A stretch of DNA of 8,986 bases from JANMCE01 sp031360915. Lineage in GTDB: Bacteria > Actinomycetota > Acidimicrobiia > Acidimicrobiales > Ilumatobacteraceae. Of the stretch, positions 3,967 through 8,986 are shown piece after piece. The notes beneath the pieces are model-generated. The model saw only the letters and a list, made by a program, of their open reading frames with translations. It was not told the origin of the DNA and made no database searches. The DNA lies in NCBI GenBank assembly GCA_031360915.1, contig JANMCE010000173.1, forward strand, positions 1 through 8,986, written 5' to 3'. The position numbers and the translations under genes were made by a program. Every line of letters begins with the position of its first letter. The stretch's first letter is position 1.

Positions 3967-6636
3967 GTGGCCCGGCTGATGATTCTCGATGGCAATTCGC
4001 TCACCTACCGAGCGTTCTTCGCGCTCCCGACCGACATGGCGACGGCGTCGGGGCAGGTCACCAACGCGGTGTTCGGTTTCACCTCCATGCTCATCAACCT
4101 GATGAAGGATCACCAGCCCGATCGCATAGTGGTCACGTTCGATCGACCCGAGCCGACGTTTCGCCATGAGGCGTTACCGTCGTACAAAGCGCAACGGGAA
4201 GCCACGCCCGACATCTTGCGCCAGCAGATGGGTCTCGTCCGCGAGGTCGTGACTGCGCTCGGCATGACGCAGCTGGAACTCGTCGGTTGGGAAGCCGACG
4301 ACATCATTGCCACCGTCGCCGAACAGGGCAAGGCCCGCGGTGACGATGTGATCATCGTGACCGGTGATCGTGACAGTTATCAGCTGGTGCATGACCCGCA
4401 TGTGAAGGTGCTTTACAACAAGCGCGGTGTCTCTGACTACGCGTTCTACGACGAAGCCGGCATCCTCGAACGAACGGGTGTAACGCCCGCGCTCTACCCG
4501 CAGTACGCGGCCATGCGCGGCGACCCCAGCGACAACTTGCCGGGTGTGCCCGGAGTGGGGGAGAAGACCGCGGCCAAGCTGCTGCTCACCTACGGCAGCC
4601 TCGATGGTATCTTCGAAAACGTCGACAAGCAGACACCGAAGTTGAAGTCGTCGCTGATCGAAAACGAAGCAATCGTGCGGAAGAACTTCGAGCTGATGGT
4701 GCTGCGTCGTGATGCGCCGATCGAGTTCGACATCGATGAGTTGGTGCTGCACCCCGACCTGGCCGAAGTGAAGAAGCTGTTCGATTTCCTTGAGTTCCGC
4801 ACGCTGTTCGATCGCCTCCTCGCCGTGCTGCAACCGGCCGGTGGAGGTGCCACAGCTTTCGAGGGAGCGGTGTCGTCGGGCAACGTGATAGATGCCGAAG
4901 TAACGCGCTGCGAGAAGCCTGCCGATTCGGTGGCAGCGTTGTCCGGCCTGAGTGTGCTGGACCTGGCCGGGTCGTGGGCTGGTGACGCGGGCCGTACTGC
5001 TCTGATCGGCCTCGCCGTCGTCACTGATGGCGAGTCGGGTGCAGTGGCGTGGATTCCGGTTGAGCATCTCGCCGACACAAAGGTGCAGGCAACGTTGCTT
5101 GACGGTCGTCCGATGCGGATGCACGAGGCCAAGCCGCTGCTGCGTTCGCTCACCGGTTTGGGTCTCGACGTCACGTCGCTCTCGGTCGACACCGCCATTG
5201 CGTCGTACCTGCTGGATCCGGCCGAAAAGAATTACGACGTCGCCGCGTTGCTGCTGAAGTACACGGGCGACACGTTGGCTACCGACGGTGCGCCGAGCGG
5301 TCAGCTCGACCTGGACGGCACCGCCGCCGACGACGCCCAAGTGGCCGGTCGGGCCGCGTTGGGTGTATCTCGACTGGCACCGAAGTTAGAAGCAGCGCTT
5401 GACGCACAGGGCATGCGTAAGCTGTACGACGAGATCGAGAATCCGCTAGTGCGAGTGCTGGCTCGGATGGAAGATGTTGGCGTTGGTGTTGACCTTGGCG
5501 AACTGCAGGCGCTCAACACCCGCCTCACCAACGAGGCCCGCCGGCTGCAGCAAGAGTGTTACAAAGCGGCCGGCAAGGAGATCAATCTCAACTCACCCAC
5601 GCAGCTGCGCGTGCTGCTGTACGAAGAGAAGCAGCTGGTTCCCGGGAAGAAGACCAAAACCGGTTACAGCACTGATGCGCAGACGTTAGAGAAGTTGGCC
5701 GACGAGTGGCCGGCCTTCATCGAGCCGCTTATGCAGTACCGCGAAATCGACAAGCTGCGCGGCACCTACGGCGAAGGTCTTCTCAACGAAGTTGGCGACG
5801 ATCATCGCATCCACGCCACGTTCAACCAGACCGTTGCCCGCACCGGTCGGCTGTCTTCCGATCAGCCGAACCTGCACAACATCCCCGTTCGTTCCGAGGA
5901 GGGTCGGGCGTTCCGTAAGGCGTTCGTTGCTCCGCCCGGGCACACCCTGCTCATTGCCGACTACAACCAGATTGAGCTCCGCTGCATCGCCCATCTGGCC
6001 GAAGACCCGGGCCTCATCGAAGCCTTCACCAGCGGCCAGGACATTCACACCGCTACTGCATCTCGGGTGTTCGGCGTAGAGCCCCAGGACGTCACGTTGC
6101 CGATGCGGTCGAAGGCGAAAATGGTGTCGTACGGCCTCGCCTACGGCATGGAAGCGTTCGGCCTTGCTCAGCGATTGAACATTGGACGAAAGGAAGCATC
6201 CGAGATCCTCGACGCTTACTTTGTGGCCTTCCCGGCCGTGCGCGCCTATATGGACGCCACCGTGCAGGAAGCCCGCAGTCGTGGCTACACCGAGACCCTG
6301 TTCGGTCGCCGTCGTCCCATCCCAGAGCTGTCGAGCCCGAACTTTCAGATCCGACAGGCCGGTGAGCGTCAGGCGATGAACGCGGGCATCCAAGGCCTCG
6401 CCGCTGACATTTTCAAGGTAGCGCTCATCCGTTTAGACGAAGCGTTGGATCAGGCTTCCTTCGACGCACGGTTGATTTTGCAAGTACACGACGAGGTCGT
6501 GGTCGAGGTGGCCGAAGGCGACGAGGGCGACGTGAAGGAACTCACCCTCGGCGTGCTTCACAACGCGGCCGAGCTACGCGTTCCCCTCGAAGTCAACGTG
6601 AGCATGGGCCACAGCTGGTCGGCCGCGAAGGGCTGA
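3967..6636 (+). CDS. polA: DNA polymerase I
   Basis: An 889-residue polymerase for Okazaki-fragment processing and excision repair. The 5'-nuclease domain (about 1-290) has DGNSLTYRAFF, EADDIIAT (109-116), GDRDSYQL (133-140) and GDPSDNLPGVPGVGEKTA (185-202), with the metal-binding acidic residues present. The central domain (about 310-480) has the exonuclease fold but not its full active site: the DxE motif appears as D332-L-A, Asp408 is kept, and the late aspartate position seems to be alanine, so proofreading is probably lost, as in several actinobacterial and thermophile enzymes. The polymerase domain has motif A, ADYNQIELR with Asp665; the O-helix, RSKAKMVSYGLAYGM (714-728) with Lys718 and Tyr722; and motif C, QVHDEVV with His841 and Asp842. 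The GTG start, 10 bases after pdtaR, places MARLMILDGN at the expected N-terminus. Confidence 0.97.
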   Translation: MARLMILDGNSLTYRAFFALPTDMATASGQVTNAVFGFTSMLINLMKDHQPDRIVVTFDRPEPTFRHEALPSYKAQREATPDILRQQMGLVREVVTALGMTQLELVGWEADDIIATVAEQGKARGDDVIIVTGDRDSYQLVHDPHVKVLYNKRGVSDYAFYDEAGILERTGVTPALYPQYAAMRGDPSDNLPGVPGVGEKTAAKLLLTYGSLDGIFENVDKQTPKLKSSLIENEAIVRKNFELMVLRRDAPIEFDIDELVLHPDLAEVKKLFDFLEFRTLFDRLLAVLQPAGGGATAFEGAVSSGNVIDAEVTRCEKPADSVAALSGLSVLDLAGSWAGDAGRTALIGLAVVTDGESGAVAWIPVEHLADTKVQATLLDGRPMRMHEAKPLLRSLTGLGLDVTSLSVDTAIASYLLDPAEKNYDVAALLLKYTGDTLATDGAPSGQLDLDGTAADDAQVAGRAALGVSRLAPKLEAALDAQGMRKLYDEIENPLVRVLARMEDVGVGVDLGELQALNTRLTNEARRLQQECYKAAGKEINLNSPTQLRVLLYEEKQLVPGKKTKTGYSTDAQTLEKLADEWPAFIEPLMQYREIDKLRGTYGEGLLNEVGDDHRIHATFNQTVARTGRLSSDQPNLHNIPVRSEEGRAFRKAFVAPPGHTLLIADYNQIELRCIAHLAEDPGLIEAFTSGQDIHTATASRVFGVEPQDVTLPMRSKAKMVSYGLAYGMEAFGLAQRLNIGRKEASEILDAYFVAFPAVRAYMDATVQEARSRGYTETLFGRRRPIPELSSPNFQIRQAGERQAMNAGIQGLAADIFKVALIRLDEALDQASFDARLILQVHDEVVVEVAEGDEGDVKELTLGVLHNAAELRVPLEVNVSMGHSWSAAKG

Positions 6637-6644
6637 ATCCCTCA

Positions 6645-6652
6645 CCATATGG
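6645..6652. promoter_or_regulatory. Palindrome CCATATGG, candidate antitoxin operator
   Basis: A perfect 8-bp palindrome covers the expected -35 position of the vapBC promoter. Related ATATG/GATGG bits recur around the -10 box. AbrB-type antitoxins commonly repress their own promoter by binding such symmetric sites, so it is a plausible operator; this is inference. Confidence 0.3.
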
Positions 6653-6665
6653 ATGGGTCATTTGA

Positions 6666-6671
6666 TATGAT
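6666..6671 (+). promoter_or_regulatory. Leaderless -10 box for vapBC
   Basis: TATGAT is close to the consensus TATAAT and lies exactly six bases before the vapB ATG. It is the best -10 in the window. No ribosome binding site precedes the ATG. Confidence 0.55.
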
Positions 6672-6677
6672 GATGGC

Positions 6678-6911
6678 ATGCCGACTGTCATGAAAATCAC
6701 CGCAAGCGGGCAAATCTCTCTACCGGCTGAGACTCGCCGCAAATGGAACACCGATCGGGTTGTCGTTACCGAAACCATCGACGGCTTGCTGGTGCGGCCT
6801 TTCGACCCGGATGCGATTCGTCGCATCAGAGGGAAGTACAAAGATCTGCCTGGCCCTTCCTACGACGAAGTGCGTCAGCTGGAGCGTCGAGAGGAGGCTC
6901 ACCGGGAGTGA
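6678..6911 (+). CDS. vapB: AbrB/MazE-type antitoxin (VapB-like)
   Basis: A 77-residue antitoxin. The N-terminal part (about 5-45), MKITASGQISLPAETRRKW then VVVTETIDGLLVRPF, is the SpoVT/AbrB swapped-hairpin DNA-binding domain, with the usual GQ-S-LPAE-R pattern. The C-terminal ~30 residues are charged and probably form the toxin-binding tail. ATG 6678 is preferred over the in-frame ATG at 6690 because TATGAT lies six bases before it. The stop overlaps the vapC GTG in GTGA. It should bind and inhibit VapC and, as a complex, repress the operon, by family analogy. It follows polA by 41 bases but has its own promoter. Confidence 0.85.
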   Translation: MPTVMKITASGQISLPAETRRKWNTDRVVVTETIDGLLVRPFDPDAIRRIRGKYKDLPGPSYDEVRQLERREEAHRE

Positions 6912-7360
6912 TCACCCTTGACGCCTCCGCCTTGGTTGCTCTCCTTCGGGAGGAACCGGCTGCCGCTGAAGTAGAGAGCATGCTGCTCAGCGGTGAGCAA
7001 TGTCTGATCACCGCCATCAACCTCGCCGAAGTGTTGGACCGCATAGGCCGAGCAGTAGGTATCGATGTCCCACAGGTGCAGGCTGATGTCGCTGAACTCG
7101 CTTTGCTCGTGTCATCCGTCGACGGCGAACTTGCTGCTGCTGCGGCTGACCTTCGCCGGCGTCACTATCACCGCAGGACCAGACCCGTGAGTCTTGCCGA
7201 CTGTTGCGCGGCAGCTCACGCGCTTGACCGCGAGTCGCAACTGGCCACGAGTGATGCGGACCTTCTGCAGCTTGTCCATGACGAGGGCGGTCGTTCGTTG
7301 GCGTTGCCGAACAGTGCCGGCCAGCGTTACCTGATTGTGGAATCACGACCAGGCCGCTAG
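6908..7360 (+). CDS. vapC: VapC-type PIN domain ribonuclease toxin
   Basis: A 150-residue PIN toxin expected to cleave RNA in a metal-dependent way. It starts MITLDASALVALLREEP with Asp5, carries NLAEVLDR with Glu41, SLADCCAAAHA with Asp98, and LATSDADLLQ with Asp116 and Asp118, so the acidic quartet of VapC nucleases is complete. The tail after about residue 125 (GGRSLALPNS and on) makes it slightly longer than the usual 125-140. The open frame extends upstream to 6743, but that part overlaps vapB in another frame; the GTG at 6908, in the GTGA overlap, puts the canonical first strand at the N-terminus. The stop shares CTAG with the convergent methyltransferase gene. Confidence 0.88.
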   Translation: MITLDASALVALLREEPAAAEVESMLLSGEQCLITAINLAEVLDRIGRAVGIDVPQVQADVAELALLVSSVDGELAAAAADLRRRHYHRRTRPVSLADCCAAAHALDRESQLATSDADLLQLVHDEGGRSLALPNSAGQRYLIVESRPGR

Positions 7361-8004
7361 CCGACTGATCGATAGGCCGACACGGCGTAGAGCGGGTCGC
7401 CCCAGTGGTTGGCGGGTGTTCGTTGTTGGACGATGGGAGTGTCCCAGCCGACCGCGCGACGGAAGTACTCCGCAACGAGCGTCATGTGCATTTTGTCATC
7501 GGTTCCCAGCCAACCGCGGATTGCTTTGGTCGGGAAGCAGCGGTTGCTGAACGTGCAGACGAACACGCCGCCCGGTCGTACGACTCGGGCTACTTCTTCG
7601 AACACCTCGATTGGTTGCGTGAGGTAGTCGACCGACACGCAACAGACAGCCGCGGCGAACGCGGCATCGACGAAGGGGAGCGGTGGCATCGGCGAGTCGT
7701 TGAGGTCGAGGCAAACGATCTCGTCAGCCATCGTGTTCACTGCGAGTTCAGCTGCGTTCATGCCGAGGATGCTGAGCGACGCTGGCTTGCGAGGGAAGTG
7801 CGAAATCCACGACGACATGAGATCTAGGACAGGTCCGGAGTTTGGCCCACACAGACCGAACTCCTCATAGAGCGCTCCCACGGCGGCGATGGCGCCATCA
7901 TCGATATGCGTCACCATCCGGGGGTAGTCGTAGAACCGATCATCGGGCGTCGGGTCAGTTCGATCAAAGAAGCCATTCGGAAACCCCTGATACGCATCAC
8001 GCAC
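7357..8004 (-). CDS. Class I SAM-dependent methyltransferase
   Basis: A 215-residue cytosolic methyltransferase with the Rossmann-type fold. Motif I is unusual: VLDLMSSWISHFP (59-71) instead of the glycine-rich VLDxGxGxG. It is followed by LGMNAAELAVN (80-90), the post-II stretch LDLND (99-103), motif III/IV ending in CCVSVDYLTQP (121-131), and VVRPGGVFVCTFSNRCFP (141-158), which is typical of the methyltransferase-11 group. The substrate is unknown. The GTG start at 8004 is supported by TACCGT six bases upstream on the same strand and by lack of a better in-frame start. It converges with vapC: the two stop codons overlap in CTAG, with no room for a separate terminator. Confidence 0.86.
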   Translation of the reverse strand: MRDAYQGFPNGFFDRTDPTPDDRFYDYPRMVTHIDDGAIAAVGALYEEFGLCGPNSGPVLDLMSSWISHFPRKPASLSILGMNAAELAVNTMADEIVCLDLNDSPMPPLPFVDAAFAAAVCCVSVDYLTQPIEVFEEVARVVRPGGVFVCTFSNRCFPTKAIRGWLGTDDKMHMTLVAEYFRRAVGWDTPIVQQRTPANHWGDPLYAVSAYRSVG

Positions 8005-8010
8005 CCCGTG

Positions 8011-8016
8011 ACGGTA
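8011..8016 (-). promoter_or_regulatory. Candidate leaderless -10 box for the methyltransferase
   Basis: On the minus strand, TACCGT (TANNNT) is followed by six bases and the GTG at 8004, the same spacing as at the toxin-antitoxin operons. The hexamer is a weak match to TATAAT, so confidence rests mainly on the spacing. Confidence 0.3.
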
Positions 8017-8173
8017 CCGCGCCCATGCCGCCTAGCCTTGGTGGACCGGGCCCGCCAGCAGCAAGTCGAGTTCCGTATCACCCTTCGGATACAGGATGCG
8101 ACTCGCTCAGCCGGACCGGGGCGATGTGCAACTTTCGCATCGGCTTGGAGGACAGCTGGCCGTAGTCGGAAGT

Positions 8174-8180
8174 GAGAGGA
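8174..8180 (+). promoter_or_regulatory. Ribosome binding site that decides the ABC transporter start
   Basis: GAGAGGA ends eight bases before the ATG at 8189, a normal spacing, but touches the alternative in-frame ATG at 8180, which it could not serve. This favours 8189 as the start. Confidence 0.5.
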
Positions 8181-8188
8181 TGGCGACC

Positions 8189-8986
8189 ATGTTGGTCAAG
8201 CTTCGCAAGCGGCAGGAATGGGCGTTTGTCAAGGCGCTTTGGGCCACGTCGCCCTGTCATGCGTTCGCCTGGTGGGCGCTGCTTCTGCTGCGAGGCGCCC
8301 TGACTGCGGTGATCTCGATCGCGGTCGGCTGGCTGGTCAGCTCGGTCACTCGTGGCGTGTCGCTGACCGCTCCGCTCGTCCTCACGGGAATCGCATTCAC
8401 GCTGCTCCTCGTACTCCAACCGGTCCACCAGGTCATTGGTGCGAACCTCGGCAGTCAGCTCTCGGCCCACCTCCACGACAAGCTGATGATGGCCACCATT
8501 TCTCCACCGGGTATCGGACACTTGGAACGACCCGAACTGATGAACGACTTGTCGATGGCGCGGGACTTTGACCTCGGCATGATGGGACCGCCGCTCGACA
8601 TTTCGATGGACTTCATCGTTGGCGGACTACTCGATCTGGTCATTGGTGCGGCCGCCGGCATCGTGCTCGCATTCTGGGCGTGGTGGGCCCCGATCGTGTT
8701 GCTGACTGCCTGGATTGCAACGCACTATCTCCTGCGAGAAAGCGGTGTCTGGAAGGACCGCAACAACGACGACGTCCGCTCAGCGCAGCGTCATGCCGAG
8801 TACTCATATCGCCTCGCCGTCGATGCATCACCCGCGAAGGAACTGCGCCTTTTTGGGATGGCAGGTTGGGTGCTTGACCGGTTCATCACCACTCGAACGA
8901 AGCTCTACGAGCTGCAATACGAAGCCACCCGCATTCGAGAAAAACCGCTAGCGCTGTGTCTTCTCATCGCGCTCGGCGGAAACCTG
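8189..8986 (+). CDS. ABC transporter, exporter-type membrane domain (partial, C-terminus off the right edge)
   Basis: The open frame gives 266 residues and continues past the edge. It reads as the membrane domain of an ABC exporter, which would normally be followed by an ATP-binding domain in the same protein. Hydrophobic segments are at about 24-50, 60-84, 141-163 and 164-182, with another starting near 253. Cytoplasmic features typical of the group include GIGHLERPELMNDLSMA (108-124) and AKELRLFGMAGWVLDRF (216-232), the latter being the conserved coupling region with the ELRLFG motif. No Walker A or signature motif is visible because the sequence ends first. The substrate is unknown. An in-frame ATG at 8180 is an alternative start. 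The 184 bases before it, back to the methyltransferase start, hold no gene I can support. Confidence 0.82.
   Translation, partial: MLVKLRKRQEWAFVKALWATSPCHAFAWWALLLLRGALTAVISIAVGWLVSSVTRGVSLTAPLVLTGIAFTLLLVLQPVHQVIGANLGSQLSAHLHDKLMMATISPPGIGHLERPELMNDLSMARDFDLGMMGPPLDISMDFIVGGLLDLVIGAAAGIVLAFWAWWAPIVLLTAWIATHYLLRESGVWKDRNNDDVRSAQRHAEYSYRLAVDASPAKELRLFGMAGWVLDRFITTRTKLYELQYEATRIREKPLALCLLIALGGNL

Noticed and set aside
3165..4004. Minus-strand open frame of 279 codons
   Set aside because: It covers pdtaR and parts of its neighbours in antisense. The plus-strand genes have clear domains, so this is a shadow of GC-rich codon use.
4174..5340. Minus-strand open frame of 388 codons
   Set aside because: It is antisense to polA; the product has no motif I recognise and polA is beyond doubt.
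6743..6907. N-terminal extension of vapC
   Set aside because: The frame is open but overlaps vapB; PIN toxins begin with the strand seen from the GTG at 6908, and the GTGA overlap matches the other two modules.
7405..7827. Plus-strand open frame of 140 codons
   Set aside because: It is antisense to the methyltransferase gene and has no family features.
8070..8090. Hairpin around GTATC...GATAC before the ABC transporter gene
   Set aside because: The stem is only five pairs with an eight-base loop and no T-run; too weak to call a terminator or leader element.

Overview
This window is GC-rich chromosomal DNA, most likely from an actinobacterium. The strongest pointers are an ANTAR-output response regulator (PdtaR type) directly upstream of polA, a neighbourhood also known in Mycobacterium; an actinobacterial-type DNA polymerase I with a Ser-Tyr-Gly O-helix; frequent GTG starts; and several TANNNT -10 boxes placed 6 or 7 bases before a start codon, the leaderless layout typical of the phylum. 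An Acidimicrobiia-like source is plausible, but this is inference and cannot be proved from the window.

Layout. Bases 1-869 (minus) hold an almost complete fabD (malonyl-CoA:ACP transacylase) that runs off the left edge. A tRNA with anticodon CAA lies divergent to it at 962-1035. Accessory DNA follows: an intact DUF433 antitoxin / DUF5615 PIN-like toxin pair (1121-1719), then a second, divergent pair (1857-2227) whose toxin is reduced to its first ~22 residues. That toxin breaks off where a 175-bp segment bounded by inverted repeats begins (2153-2327). A GNAT acetyltransferase (2335-2979, minus) comes next; its 3' end is partly duplicated at 1794-1816, so the broken second module sits between direct repeats. 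Housekeeping genes then resume: a small coiled-coil protein (3049-3333), pdtaR (3381-3956) and polA (3967-6636). A third toxin-antitoxin module, AbrB-type VapB plus VapC (6678-7360), follows polA and converges with a class I methyltransferase (7357-8004, minus) with which it shares a CTAG double stop. The right edge cuts an ABC exporter-type permease gene (from 8189).

How the genes fit together. All three toxin-antitoxin modules have the same design: a -10 box exactly six bases before the antitoxin ATG, then a GTGA overlap in which the toxin GTG start lies in the antitoxin stop. This fits leaderless transcription and tight translational coupling. PdtaR is probably an RNA-binding antiterminator responding to phosphorylation, but no partner kinase is in the window. 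PolA looks proofreading-deficient. The most unusual part is 1794-2355, where a candidate MITE-like element, a broken toxin with an apparently orphaned antitoxin, and a duplicated acetyltransferase 3' end occur together. I see no CRISPR array, rRNA, integrase or transposase gene.
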